DNA of 64,000 nt from Falsirhodobacter algicola (GCF_018279165.1 NZ_CP047289.1:1610501-1674500); one strand, 5' to 3'; numbered from the stretch's first letter, positions 35,732 through 46,672 are shown. Made by a program: numbers and translations. Notes: generated by a model not told the origin, from the sequence alone.

Positions 35732-36133
35732 ATGACCGCACGCAGCGACCGGGATCTGCAGGCCGTCAAGGACTACCTCGACGCCTCCATGGCGCCCGAC
35801 CCCGAACGCGCGGCCCGCTATGTCGCATCGCCCTTCCTCGTGCGCTTCACCGGCAATCGGCGGTTCGACGCGCCGGACGGGCCGACCTCGTTCAACGCCG
35901 CCCGCTACCGCTGGGTGAAGAAGCGGATCGACCGCTACGACGTCGTCCCCGGCGCGGAGGAGACGATCATCTACAGCATCGGGCATCTCTACGGCGAATG
36001 GCCCGATGGCACGCCCTTCGATCACAACCGCTATGTGGATCGGTTCGTGGTGCGGGACGGCCTCATCGTCGAGACGGATGTCTGGAACGACAGCGCGGAA
36101 TGGATCCTCGATCCGTCCATCGCGCGGACCTAA
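35732..36133 (+). CDS. NTF2-like / SnoaL-like small protein
   Basis: A 133-residue protein with the alpha-beta cone pattern of the NTF2 superfamily: an N-terminal helix DRDLQAVKDYLDASMA, then strands such as ARYVASPFLVRFTG, TIIYSIGHLYGEWPDG and VDRFVVRDGLIVETDVWNDSAEWIL. Similar proteins bind or isomerise small molecules, and some act on sugar acids or their esters. It follows the dehydratase gene and may be part of the same pathway, though the intervening inverted repeat leaves room for separate expression. Its stop overlaps the convergent MerR-type gene by four bases. Confidence 0.65.
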   Translation: MTARSDRDLQAVKDYLDASMAPDPERAARYVASPFLVRFTGNRRFDAPDGPTSFNAARYRWVKKRIDRYDVVPGAEETIIYSIGHLYGEWPDGTPFDHNRYVDRFVVRDGLIVETDVWNDSAEWILDPSIART

Positions 36134-36537
36134 GGCGCATCCAGAGGGGTGAAGGCCCCGGCAAGGTCGGTCAGGATCGGACAGTCGGGGCGGGCATCGC
36201 CCTGACACCGCTCCACCAGATCCTCGAGCACGGCCCGAAGGCTTTGCAATTCCGCGATCTTGCGGGCGATCTCGGCCAGACGCTCGCCCGCCAGCCGCTT
36301 CACATCGGCGCTGGCCCGGTCCCGATCCTCGTAAAGCGACAGAAGCGCCCGGCAGTCGGGGATCGAAAACCCCAGCGACCGCGCCCGCGCCAGAAAGACG
36401 AGCTTCGCCGTCTCCCGCTCGGAAAAATCGCGATAGCCGTTCGCGGCGCGGCTGGGGTGGATTAGGCCGATTTCTTCATAATAGCGGATCGTCTTGGCGG
36501 GCAGGCCGCTGCGATCCGCCGCTTCCTTGATGTTCAT
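36130..36537 (-). CDS. cueR: Cu(I)-responsive MerR-family regulator
   Basis: A 135-residue regulator. The MerR HTH is [26 protein letters not shown], followed by [25 protein letters not shown], a long dimerisation helix, and the metal loop C-x7-C (CQGDARPDC at about residues 112-120), which is the monovalent-metal signature of CueR. It is divergent from the copper ATPase gene and the promoter between them has the MerR-type long spacer, so it senses Cu(I) and activates that gene. Confidence 0.92.
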   Translation of the reverse strand: MNIKEAADRSGLPAKTIRYYEEIGLIHPSRAANGYRDFSERETAKLVFLARARSLGFSIPDCRALLSLYEDRDRASADVKRLAGERLAEIARKIAELQSLRAVLEDLVERCQGDARPDCPILTDLAGAFTPLDAP

Positions 36538-36540
36538 CCC

Positions 36541-36571
36541 TTGACCTTCCAGCGACTGGAACGACTATCTT
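36541..36571 (+). promoter_or_regulatory. CueR-activated promoter of the copper ATPase gene
   Basis: TTGACC (36541-36546) and TATCTT (36566-36571) are separated by 19 bp, the long spacer that defines MerR-family promoters. Inside the spacer is the dyad TTCCAG-CGA-CTGGAA, close to the known CueR operator. The layout predicts repression without copper and activation by DNA distortion with Cu(I). Confidence 0.75.
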
Positions 36572-36605
36572 CCCTCGTGCCGACGATCACCGCAAGGAGG
36601 GGCAC

Positions 36606-38915
<2,310 letters not shown>

Positions 38916-38922
38916 TATCGGA

Positions 38923-38946
38923 TCCGCGGCCCGCAAGGGCCGCGGA
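38923..38946. terminator. Hairpin terminator between copper ATPase and DUF1499 genes
   Basis: TCCGCGGCCC-GCAA-GGGCCGCGGA forms a perfect 10-bp stem capped by a GNRA tetraloop, in the 33-bp gap between convergent genes. It is well placed to stop transcription from both sides, though it lacks a T-run. Confidence 0.6.
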
Positions 38947-38948
38947 CA

Positions 38949-39674
38949 TCATGCGCCGAACCGCTGCTGGAAGTCCCGGATGCGGGCGGCGTTGACGCCC
39001 TGATCGCTGCGCCCCACGCGCGACACGCTGCGCATGTCGACGCGGCTTCCTGCGTCTTGGGCCGTCACGACGACCACGACATCATCGGCGAAATAGAAGA
39101 CGGAGGTCCGGGCTACGGCCTCGAAGCGAAGCCGCTCGGCGTCCGAGGCGACGATCTCCCAGCCCATCTGCTGCGCGATATCCAGCGCCTGCTGAAACGC
39201 GGCCGCCGCGGACAGATCGGCTTCCAAGGGGGCGATGTCGGGATAGGCGGCGGCCTGCGCCGCAGCGAGATCCGGCCCGCCGTAATCGAGCGTGTTGCTC
39301 GCCCCCTCGCGGGTGTCGTCCAGCGCCTCGAACATGGGCGGATTGGCCGTATCGGTGGAGATGTCGTGGATCGGCGCGGCCCGCGGTGCGGGCTTGATCG
39401 TGGCGATCACCATCGGCGCAAGAAGGGCAAGGCTGATCACCATCGCGGCCCCGCCCGCCAGCATGCCGCCACGCTCCCGGCGCAGGACATGGATGACCAG
39501 CGCGGCCGCACCCACCGCCGCGACGATCAGCGCCAGCGTGTTGAAATAGGTGCGATAGAGCCCGAAGCCGGTGACCGGCAGCCACAGCCCCAGCCGCGCA
39601 CCACACAGTATCAGCGCGGCGCAGCACAGGCCCAGCACGGCCACAAGAAGCGCAATCTTTCCAGCATGTCTCAT
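38949..39674 (-). CDS. DUF1499 family membrane-anchored protein
   Basis: A 241-residue protein with three N-terminal hydrophobic segments (to about residue 88) and a C-terminal DUF1499 domain: PIHDISTDTANPPMFEAL, YPDIAPLEADLSAAAAFQQALDIAQQMGWEIVASD, ERLRFEAVARTSVFYFADDVVVVV, SRVDMRSVSRVGRSDQGVNAARIRDFQQRF. The function of the family is not known. The gene lies downstream of the efflux operon on the same strand with a 40-bp gap, so it may be co-transcribed. Confidence 0.85.
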   Translation of the reverse strand: MRHAGKIALLVAVLGLCCAALILCGARLGLWLPVTGFGLYRTYFNTLALIVAAVGAAALVIHVLRRERGGMLAGGAAMVISLALLAPMVIATIKPAPRAAPIHDISTDTANPPMFEALDDTREGASNTLDYGGPDLAAAQAAAYPDIAPLEADLSAAAAFQQALDIAQQMGWEIVASDAERLRFEAVARTSVFYFADDVVVVVTAQDAGSRVDMRSVSRVGRSDQGVNAARIRDFQQRFGA

Positions 39675-39714
39675 GATCAAAGGCCTTTCACCGCCTGAAT
39701 GTGTCGAATACGGC

Positions 39715-41076
39715 TCATCCACCGACCTGGCCGGTCACGGCCGCGCCCGATCCGGTGGCGATCTTCAATGTGGCCCATGCCTGCGCCGCGTCGTTCACCG
39801 CAGAGGCCGCCGAAATCCGCGCCGACGCGGCGCTTCGATCGGTGTCGAGCAGGTCCAGAAGGGTGATGGCCCCGTTGCGATAGTTCCCCTGCGCCAATGT
39901 CAGCGCGCGGTCGTAATCGTCGGCCGCCGTGCGCAGCAAAGCCGCCCGCTGGCGATAGCGCGAAAGGTTGGACCGGGCGACCTGCACATCCTCCACGGCG
40001 GAGGACACGGCACTGCGCCACGCGATTTCGGCCTGTTTCGCCGCCGAAATCTCTGCATCGCGGCTGGCGCGAAGCTGCCCCTGATTCAGCACCGGCAGCG
40101 AAAGCGCGGGGCCAAAGCTCCAACTGTCGCTGCCATCCGAGCGGCCGACGCTGCCGCTCAGCGACAGCGAGGGATAGAGCGCGGCCTCGGCCACGCCGAC
40201 CGTCGCCACCGCCTCGGCAAGGTCGGCCTCAGCGCTGCGCACATCGGGGCGATTGCGCAACAGATCGGCGGGCACGCCCGTGCTGTCGCCGCCGGGGGTC
40301 GAAAGCTGCGGCGCGCCCTTTTGCATCTGCGCCATGATCGGCCCGGCAGGTTCGTTGAGCAGCGTTGCGATCGCATAGACCTGCGCATCGAACAGCGCGG
40401 CATATTCCGGCAGCGTCGCCTTTGCCGTCGACAAGAGGGCCTGCGCCTCGGCCAGTTCGTAATCGGTCGCCGCGCCCCCCTCGAACTTGTTGCGCGTAAT
40501 CTCCACCGTTTCGGTGCGCGTGCGGATCGTTGCGCGGTTCAGCGCCAGAACCTCCTGATAATAGCGCGCATCCGCATAGGCGGAGATCAGTTCCGCCAGC
40601 CATGCCAGCCGGACGGTTTCGGCCTCGGCGCGGGCGGCGGTCAGCGATGCGCTGGCCGCTTCGCGTTCCCGCCGGATGCCGCCGAACAGGTCGATGACCA
40701 TCGAGGCGTCCAACTCTCCGCTGTTGAGGGTGCTCGAACCGTCCACCGCATCGCCCCCGGATGTGGTGCTCGCCGCCGAGAGCGAGCCGTCGACGGCCGC
40801 ATTCACGCCCGTCTCGCGCAGTTCCGCCTCGGCCTGCCGGATGGCCTCGATGGCGGCCATCACGTCAAGGTTCTGGGCAAGGCCGCGCGTCACCAGACCG
40901 GTCAGGACGGGGTCCTTGTAGTCCAGCCACCATCGCTGCGCGGCGACCGTGCCGATGCTGCCCGCGCTGCCATCGGCAAAGCGGGTTTGCAGGGCGACTT
41001 CGGGGCGTTGATAGTCCGGGCCGACCGCACAGCCTGCCAGAAGCAGGGCGACACATAGGAAACGTGCTTTCATCAT
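39715..41076 (-). CDS. RND efflux outer-membrane factor (OprM/NodT-type lipoprotein)
   Basis: A 453-residue outer-membrane channel. A lipobox (LLLAGC) is followed by AVGPDYQRPEV, the common start of this family. Two repeated helical hairpin regions include TRNKFEGGAATDYELAEAQALLSTAKA and AQGNYRNGAITLLDLLDTDRSAASARI, with RNRPDVRSAEADLAEAVATVGVAEAALYPSLSLSG at the second repeat. It completes a tripartite drug pump. The start (ATG 41076) overlaps the pump-gene stop. Confidence 0.92.
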   Translation of the reverse strand: MMKARFLCVALLLAGCAVGPDYQRPEVALQTRFADGSAGSIGTVAAQRWWLDYKDPVLTGLVTRGLAQNLDVMAAIEAIRQAEAELRETGVNAAVDGSLSAASTTSGGDAVDGSSTLNSGELDASMVIDLFGGIRREREAASASLTAARAEAETVRLAWLAELISAYADARYYQEVLALNRATIRTRTETVEITRNKFEGGAATDYELAEAQALLSTAKATLPEYAALFDAQVYAIATLLNEPAGPIMAQMQKGAPQLSTPGGDSTGVPADLLRNRPDVRSAEADLAEAVATVGVAEAALYPSLSLSGSVGRSDGSDSWSFGPALSLPVLNQGQLRASRDAEISAAKQAEIAWRSAVSSAVEDVQVARSNLSRYRQRAALLRTAADDYDRALTLAQGNYRNGAITLLDLLDTDRSAASARISAASAVNDAAQAWATLKIATGSGAAVTGQVGG

Positions 41077-44000
41077 GCAGCCTTCTTGCGTTTGCCGACG
41101 AGTTCGGTCGTTTTGATCACCGCGACATAGAAGACCGGAACCATCAGGATCCCGATGACGGCGGAGAAGATGATCCCGCCGAGCATGCCGGTGCCGATGG
41201 ATTTCTGCGCATTGGCCCCTGCCCCGGAGGCCAGCACCAGCGGCAGGATCCCGAACCCGAACGCGAGCGAGGTCATCAGGATCGGGCGCAGACGCTGGCG
41301 GGCCGCCGTGATCGTGGCCTCGATCAGGCTCAGCCCCTTGGCGCGCAGCGTTTCCGCGAATTCCACGATCAGGATGGCGTTCCGCGCCGCAAGGCCGATG
41401 GTCGTCAGAAGGCCCACCTTGAAGTAGACATCGTTCGACTGCCCGAACGCCCATGTGGCAAGCAGCGATCCGAGGATGCCCACCGGAACCGACAGCATGA
41501 CGGCGAAGGGCACCGCCCAGCTTTCGTACAGCGCCGCAAGGCAGAGGAAGACGACCAGCGCCGAGATGGTATAGAGGATGACCTCCTGATCGCCCGACAG
41601 ACGTTCCTGATAGCTCAGCCCTGTCCACGCGGCGGAGTAGGAGCCATCGAGCTGGTCCGTCAGCTCTTCCATCAGGTTCATCGCATCGCCCGAACTGGTG
41701 CCGCTTGCCGCCTCGCCCGAGATTTCGAGCGCGCGCGTGCCGCCGTATCGGGCCAGCTTCGGGGTGATCGTCTCCCATTCCTGACTCATGAACGCCGTGA
41801 GCGGCACCATTTCGGAGCTGTCGTTGCGCACATACCATTGATCGATGTCGGCAGGCTGCATCCGCCAGTCGGCGCCGCCCTGAACGATCACCTCGCGCAG
41901 ATCGTTGCCGAGCGGGAAATCGTTGACATAAGAGCCCGAGAAGACCGTCGTCAGCATGCTGTTCACATCCGACAGCGAAACCCCGAGGGCTTCGGCCCGC
42001 TGCTGATCGATCCGCAGTTTGAGGGCCGGTTCGGTGGCATCGTCATTGCCGCGCAGGTTGGTGACCCGCCCGTCCTGATTGCCTAGCTCCACCAGCTGAT
42101 CGGCCGCCGTGCTCAGCGCGTCCTGACCGGCGCCGGCCTGATCGACCAGATACATGGTGAAGCCCGAAGAGGTGCCCAGCCCCGGGATCGCCGGCGGTTG
42201 CAGCACGAAGATGCTGCCCAGCCGCGATTGGCCGAATTTCTGGTTCGCCCGCATCATGATGTCCCCCGCCGTGATGCCGGGGCGGTCGTCGTAATCCTTC
42301 AGCTTGATGAACAGGATGCCGTAATTCTGACCCGAACCGCTGAAGCTGAAGCCGACATTGGCAAAGACGCTGTCGACCCCGTCGCTTTCCTCGGTAAGCA
42401 GATAGTTCTCGATCTGCTCGATCGTGTACTGGGTCTGCTGCACCGTCGAGCCTGTGGGCAGTTCGACCATGGTCATCAGAACGCCCTGATCCTCGGTCGG
42501 CAGGAACGAGCTGGGCAGACGGTCATAGACCCAATAGGCCCCGGCCCCCACCAGAAGGAGCACGATCACCATGCGGAAGGGCCGGCGCGCGAGCCGCCCG
42601 ACGGTGGTGCTGTAACCGCCGTTCAGCCGGTCGAGGCCGGTGTTGAACCAGCGCAGCGGCGCCACCGGCGTCTTGCCATGTCCGGGCTTCAGAAGCTGGG
42701 CGCACATCGCCGGCGTCAGGATCAGCGCCACGAAGAGCGACAGCACCATCGCCGAGATGATCGTGACCGAGAACTGTTTGTAGATCACCCCGGTGGAGCC
42801 GTCCATGAACGCCATCGGCAGGAACACCGCCGACAGCACCGTGACGATCCCGACCAGCGCGGAGGAAATCTCGCCCATGCTCTTTTCGGTGGCGGCCTTC
42901 GCATCGAGGCCCTCTTCCTCCATCACGCGTTCGACGTTTTCCACCACCACGATCGCGTCGTCGACCAGCAGGCCGATGGCCAGCACCAGCGCGAACATCG
43001 ACAGCGTGTTGATCGACATGCCGAAGGCCGACAGCACCCCGAACGTGCCCAGCAGAACCACCGGAACCGCGATCGTGGGGATGATGGTCGCGCGCCAGCT
43101 TTGCAGGAACAGAAAGATTACGAGGAAGACGAGGACGATGGCCTCGATCAACGTCTCATAGACCTGATCGATGGATTGTTCGACGAAGGGCGAGGTGTCG
43201 TAGGGGTATTCGATGCTGACGCCCTCGGGCAGCGCCGAGGAGAGATCGCTCATCACCCCGCGCACGCGCGCGGCGGTATCGACCGCATTGGCCCCGGTGG
43301 ACAGGTTGACGGCGAAGCCCGCCGCCGGATGCCCGTTGAAGCGGCTGACGCTGCCGTAATCTTCCTCGGCCAGTTCGACCGTGGCCACATCGGCCAGATA
43401 GACCGCCGAGCCATCGGATTCGGTCTTCAGGAGGATGTTCTGGAAATCCTCGACCGTCTGAAGCTGCGATTGCGCCGACAGGGACACGGTGAACTGCTGG
43501 CCCTTGGTGACCGGCTGATCCCCGAGGCTGCCCACGGTGACGTTGGTGTTCTGCTCCGACACCGCCGAGGTGACGTCGGAGGCCGTCAGCTGGTACTGGT
43601 ACAACCGTTCGGGGTTGAGCCAGATGCGCATGGCGTATTCCGTGCCGAAGCTGTTGATCGAGCCGACGCCGTCGGTGCGCTGCACCGCATCTTCGATGGT
43701 GCTGCTCAGCAGATCGCCCAGTTCGAGCGAGGAATAGCTGTCATCCTCGCTGACCAGCGCCCCGACCAACAGGATCGAACTCGTGGAACGCGTGACCGAC
43801 ACGCCGTTGTTCGTCACCGTATCCGGCAGTTGGGATTCCACCAGTTGCAGTTTGTTCTGCACCTGCACCTGCGCCATGTCGGGATCGATGGAATCGTCGA
43901 AGGTCAGCGAGACGCTGGCCGACCCCTCGCTGGAGGAGGAGATCATATAGGTCAGCCCATCGAGCCCGGTCATCCCGTCCTCGATCACCGATGTGACCGA

Positions 44001-44177
44001 GTTCTCCACCGTTTCGGCCGACGCGCCGGTATAGCTCGCGCTGATCCGCACCGTCGTCGGGGAGATGTTGGGATATTGCGAGATCGGCAGGCTGTTCATG
44101 CTGAAGGCACCCAGCAGCATGGTCGCAATGGCAAGCACCCAGGCGAAGACTGGGCGGTGGATGAAGAAGGAGGCCAT
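41073..44177 (-). CDS. RND efflux inner-membrane pump (HAE1, AcrB/MexB family)
   Basis: A 1034-residue proton-driven exporter of hydrophobic drugs. It starts MASFFIHRPVFAWVLAIATML, has the proton-relay pair D406-D407 in GLLVDDAIVVVENVERVMEEEG, the porter-domain stretch QVQNKLQLVESQLP and the second-half motif GLAARNAILIVEFAE. Length is standard. It lies between the adaptor and outer-membrane-factor genes in one operon controlled by the divergent TetR-type protein. Confidence 0.96.
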   Translation of the reverse strand: MASFFIHRPVFAWVLAIATMLLGAFSMNSLPISQYPNISPTTVRISASYTGASAETVENSVTSVIEDGMTGLDGLTYMISSSSEGSASVSLTFDDSIDPDMAQVQVQNKLQLVESQLPDTVTNNGVSVTRSTSSILLVGALVSEDDSYSSLELGDLLSSTIEDAVQRTDGVGSINSFGTEYAMRIWLNPERLYQYQLTASDVTSAVSEQNTNVTVGSLGDQPVTKGQQFTVSLSAQSQLQTVEDFQNILLKTESDGSAVYLADVATVELAEEDYGSVSRFNGHPAAGFAVNLSTGANAVDTAARVRGVMSDLSSALPEGVSIEYPYDTSPFVEQSIDQVYETLIEAIVLVFLVIFLFLQSWRATIIPTIAVPVVLLGTFGVLSAFGMSINTLSMFALVLAIGLLVDDAIVVVENVERVMEEEGLDAKAATEKSMGEISSALVGIVTVLSAVFLPMAFMDGSTGVIYKQFSVTIISAMVLSLFVALILTPAMCAQLLKPGHGKTPVAPLRWFNTGLDRLNGGYSTTVGRLARRPFRMVIVLLLVGAGAYWVYDRLPSSFLPTEDQGVLMTMVELPTGSTVQQTQYTIEQIENYLLTEESDGVDSVFANVGFSFSGSGQNYGILFIKLKDYDDRPGITAGDIMMRANQKFGQSRLGSIFVLQPPAIPGLGTSSGFTMYLVDQAGAGQDALSTAADQLVELGNQDGRVTNLRGNDDATEPALKLRIDQQRAEALGVSLSDVNSMLTTVFSGSYVNDFPLGNDLREVIVQGGADWRMQPADIDQWYVRNDSSEMVPLTAFMSQEWETITPKLARYGGTRALEISGEAASGTSSGDAMNLMEELTDQLDGSYSAAWTGLSYQERLSGDQEVILYTISALVVFLCLAALYESWAVPFAVMLSVPVGILGSLLATWAFGQSNDVYFKVGLLTTIGLAARNAILIVEFAETLRAKGLSLIEATITAARQRLRPILMTSLAFGFGILPLVLASGAGANAQKSIGTGMLGGIIFSAVIGILMVPVFYVAVIKTTELVGKRKKAA

Positions 44178-44180
44178 GGA

Positions 44181-45359
44181 TCAGTCCTCCGCTGCGGCGG
44201 TGTCGGCGTCGCGCGCGATGCCGTCTTCGTCGATGATCGCCGCCACGGGTGTCACGTCCTGACCCGCCTTCAGCGAGGACAGCCCGTCCACGATCAGACG
44301 GTCGCCTTCGTTCAGGCCCGTGCGCACGATCCACGAATTGTCGTAGCTGCCGTCATCCTCCAGCGTGATCTGCTTGGCCTTGCCGTCATCGCCGACGACA
44401 TAGGCCGTGAGCTTGCCCGAATTGCTGCGCGTGGCGGCCCGCTGCGGCACGAGGAAGGCCTGCACCGTCCCGATGTTCACCTGCCCCCGCACGAACATGC
44501 CGGGGATGATCACATGGTCCGGGTTGTCGAACTTGAACCGGATCGTCACGGTCCCGGTCGTGGTCGAGGTCGTGTTGCCCGCCGTGACCAACTGGCCGGT
44601 GCCGTGGAAGACATCGCCGTTCTCGAGGGTCAGCGTCGCCTCGAGCGTGTCGTTCTGCTTGATCGTGCCATCGGTGATGCCCTTGCGCACCGACAGGATG
44701 CGCGCGCTGGCTTCGACCATGTCCACATAGATCGGGTCGGACTGCACGATGGTGGTCAACTCATCGCTCTGCCCCGCCGTCACCAGATCGCCGACCGACA
44801 CCGTCGAGACATCGGCGCGCCCGGCGATCGGGCTGCGGATGGTCGTCCATGACAGTTCGGTCTGGGCATATTCCAAGGCCGCCTGCGTTGATTCCAGCGT
44901 CGCCTTGGCCTCGGCCAGCGTGGCTTGGGCGGATTCGACCTCGGCCTGGGTGTAGCCGCTGCCCGACAGCTGTTCGGCCCGATCGCTCGCGGCCTGCGAC
45001 AGGGTCAGATTGGCCTCTGCGGTCGCAACGTCGGACCGCGCCGCAGCTTCCGCCGCGACATAGGAGGAATCGTCGATGCGGAACAGCGGATCGCCGACCT
45101 CGAGGCGCTGATCCGGCGTATAGAGCACCTCTTCGATGACGCCCCCCACGCGCGGGCGCACCTCGACCTCTTGGAACGCGACGGCATGGCCGGGCGAGGT
45201 CACGATGCGGGGAACGTCCTCGAGGCGCATCTCGACGACGCCAACCTCCTTTGGCCCCATCTCCATGCCGCCGGGGGGGCCGAATTGTGCATTGACAGCC
45301 TCCACGGACCCAGTCAGCGCACACGCCGTTACCAACATTCTCAAAACGCTGACTTTCAT
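44181..45359 (-). CDS. RND efflux periplasmic adaptor subunit (AcrA/MexA family)
   Basis: A 392-residue membrane-fusion protein with a signal peptide (MKVSVLRMLVTACALTGSVEAVNA). Family parts are the lipoyl half VEVRPRVGGVIEEVLYTPDQRLEVGDPLFRIDDSSY, a coiled-coil hairpin of about 60 residues rich in Ala/Glu, the second lipoyl half ELSWTTIRSPIAGRADVSTVSVGDLV and the beta-barrel IPGMFVRGQVNIG. No lipobox cysteine is present, unlike AcrA. First gene of the pump operon; its promoter region contains the TetR operator. Confidence 0.93.
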   Translation of the reverse strand: MKVSVLRMLVTACALTGSVEAVNAQFGPPGGMEMGPKEVGVVEMRLEDVPRIVTSPGHAVAFQEVEVRPRVGGVIEEVLYTPDQRLEVGDPLFRIDDSSYVAAEAAARSDVATAEANLTLSQAASDRAEQLSGSGYTQAEVESAQATLAEAKATLESTQAALEYAQTELSWTTIRSPIAGRADVSTVSVGDLVTAGQSDELTTIVQSDPIYVDMVEASARILSVRKGITDGTIKQNDTLEATLTLENGDVFHGTGQLVTAGNTTSTTTGTVTIRFKFDNPDHVIIPGMFVRGQVNIGTVQAFLVPQRAATRSNSGKLTAYVVGDDGKAKQITLEDDGSYDNSWIVRTGLNEGDRLIVDGLSSLKAGQDVTPVAAIIDEDGIARDADTAAAED

Positions 45360-45411
45360 CCGATTCCCGATCCTTGACGAAGCATCAATTTTGATACCTA
45401 TTACGCAAATA

Positions 45412-45426
45412 TTGCACACAGTGCAA
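45412..45426. promoter_or_regulatory. Perfect palindromic operator between the efflux operon and its TetR gene
   Basis: TTGCAC-ACA-GTGCAA (45412-45426) is a perfect inverted repeat in the 87-bp region between the divergent adaptor and TetR genes. On the minus strand it overlaps a possible -35 (TTGCAC) with a TAATAG-like -10 17 bases on. A TetR dimer bound here would repress both directions. Confidence 0.7.
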
Positions 45427-45446
45427 CGATTGAGGGCATAGCCGCC

Positions 45447-46028
45447 TTGCTACGCGAAAAACGAAGACAGCAGACCGCACGCGACATTCAGCTGGCAACC
45501 CTTTTGTTAGCGGTCGAGCGCGGGCTGGAAAACATCACCACCGAAGAGATCGCCGCATCCGCAGGCGTCAGCACACGCACGTTCTTCAACTACTATACGA
45601 ACAAGGAGAGCGCTGCCGTCGGAACGCCGCCCGCTTTCGGGCAGGACGACAAGGACGCCCTGCGCGCGGGAACCGGCCCGCTGGCCGAGGATCTGAAGCG
45701 GTTTCTGGACCGGCATTTCGAACGTCTGGAAGAGGATGAGCCGATCCTCAGCATGGTCGGGACCATCCTGCGATCGAACGAGAAGGCGCAGGTCATCCTC
45801 AACGGCTTTCTGATCGCGGAGCGCGACGCGCTTGCCGAATGCCTAAGCCACCGGGTGAAGAACCGCCCCACCGCAGCCGCGCTCGCCAGCACCGCCGCCA
45901 TCGCGATCGGGCGGACGATCCATCTGTGGGAGCATGAGGACGACCTGTCGCTCCGCGAGGCTCTGGACATCGTCTGGGACGGCCTCATGGAGGCGGCACG
46001 CCTCTTGGCGGCACCGCCAACGCCCTGA
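45447..46028 (+). CDS. TetR-family transcriptional regulator
   Basis: A 193-residue regulator whose N-terminal HTH is IQLATLLLAVERGLENITTEEIAASAGVSTRTFFNYYTNKESA (about 14-57). The ligand domain is helical, with EDEPILSMVGTILRSNEKAQVILNGFLIAERDALAECL. The likely start is TTG at 45447, since no ATG or GTG is available in frame before the HTH. It is divergent from an RND pump operon across a 15-bp operator, the classical arrangement of AcrR-like repressors released by pump substrates. Confidence 0.88.
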   Translation: MLREKRRQQTARDIQLATLLLAVERGLENITTEEIAASAGVSTRTFFNYYTNKESAAVGTPPAFGQDDKDALRAGTGPLAEDLKRFLDRHFERLEEDEPILSMVGTILRSNEKAQVILNGFLIAERDALAECLSHRVKNRPTAAALASTAAIAIGRTIHLWEHEDDLSLREALDIVWDGLMEAARLLAAPPTP

Positions 46029-46078
46029 CGGAGCGCAGCGCCCCAGATACGAAAGCGGCCATGTCGGTGGAAACTCTG

Positions 46079-46126
46079 TGGAGGCGGGTACCGGAATCGA
46101 ACCGGTCTTCACGGATTTGCAATCCG
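46079..46126 (-). repeat. tRNA-Cys 3' fragment, probable attachment-site copy 1
   Basis: On the minus strand this 48-bp stretch is the 3' part of a tRNA-Cys gene: anticodon loop TTGCAAA (anticodon GCA) with the stem sides GCGGA and TCCGT, variable loop, T-arm ACCGG-TTCGATT-CCGGT, acceptor strand ACCCGCC, discriminator T and CCA. No 5' half (GGCGGGT and D-arm) lies upstream, so it is not a working tRNA. An almost identical copy is at 50984. Together they look like the direct repeats left by integration at the 3' end of tRNA-Cys. This copy marks the boundary between core chromosome and accessory DNA. The 363 bases from 46029 to 46391 otherwise hold only a short unassigned open stretch (about 46141-46236). 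Confidence 0.75.
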
Positions 46127-46391
46127 CCTTTACCACACACAAAATCAACGACTTAGTCTTTACCGAGTATCAGGACAAAGCCCGAACCGCTTGGGAACAT
46201 GATACCCCTGAGATTTTCAAGGAAATCGCAGCATAAGTGCGCCGCGTCCCTTCCGCGAAATCTAGCTTCAGTGGCTGTCGCAGCTGGTTCAGGATCAAGA
46301 GTTGAGCCTCCGCACGATTCAGGTCGCCTGACCTGCCACGGGATTTTTCCTCCACCGGCGATTAGAGTCCGCCCCAACTTGAGGACGGACA

Positions 46392-46672
46392 ATGAAGCGC
46401 ACAAGATTCACGGATGAGCAGATCATCGGCATCCTTGGCGAGCACGGTCGACGTATACGTCGACGGCGCGAAGTGCGCTGACCTGTGCCGCAAGCACGGC
46501 ATGTCGGAAGGCACCTTCTATAACTAGAAGGCCAAGTTCGGCGGCATGACGGTGTCGGAGGCCAAGCGGGCTGAAGACGCTCGAGGATGAGAACGCGAAG
46601 CTGAAGAGGCTTCTGGCCGAGCAGATGCTGGATCTGGCTGCGATGAAGGAGTTGGTTTCAAAAAAGTGGTAG
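46392..46672 (+). pseudogene. IS3-family OrfA, disrupted
   Basis: The frame begins MKRTRFTDEQIIGILGEH, the usual OrfA HTH start. It is then broken three ways. An 18-bp palindrome (46447-46464) replaces a few codons and shifts the frame. The codon for the conserved Trp of the FYNWK motif is TAG (AAC TAG AAG at about 46524-46532). A one-base insertion lies in the [11 protein letters not shown] region. Downstream the frame resumes [23 protein letters not shown] before TAG. OrfA normally binds the IS ends and is fused to OrfB by frameshifting, so the element should be inactive unless helped by a relative. Confidence 0.8.
46447..46464. repeat. 18-bp perfect palindrome inside IS3 OrfA
   Basis: GTCGACGTATACGTCGAC reads identically on both strands and consists of three adjacent 6-bp palindromes. 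It replaces about five bases expected in this OrfA family, giving a net frame change. Confidence 0.85.

Noticed and set aside
42198-44852. Long plus-strand frame opposite the RND pump and adaptor genes
   Set aside because: It is a shadow of the efflux genes with no recognisable motif.
46079-46126. Complete tRNA-Cys gene
   Set aside because: The anticodon arm, T-arm and CCA are present but no 5' acceptor strand or D-arm is found upstream on the minus strand; the same holds at 50984.
45934-46236. Plus-strand frame of 100 codons through the tRNA fragment
   Set aside because: Its middle part (EAGTGIEPVFTDLQSA) is just the antisense translation of a tRNA 3' end. The last 30 codons may be a gene fragment but cannot be assigned.
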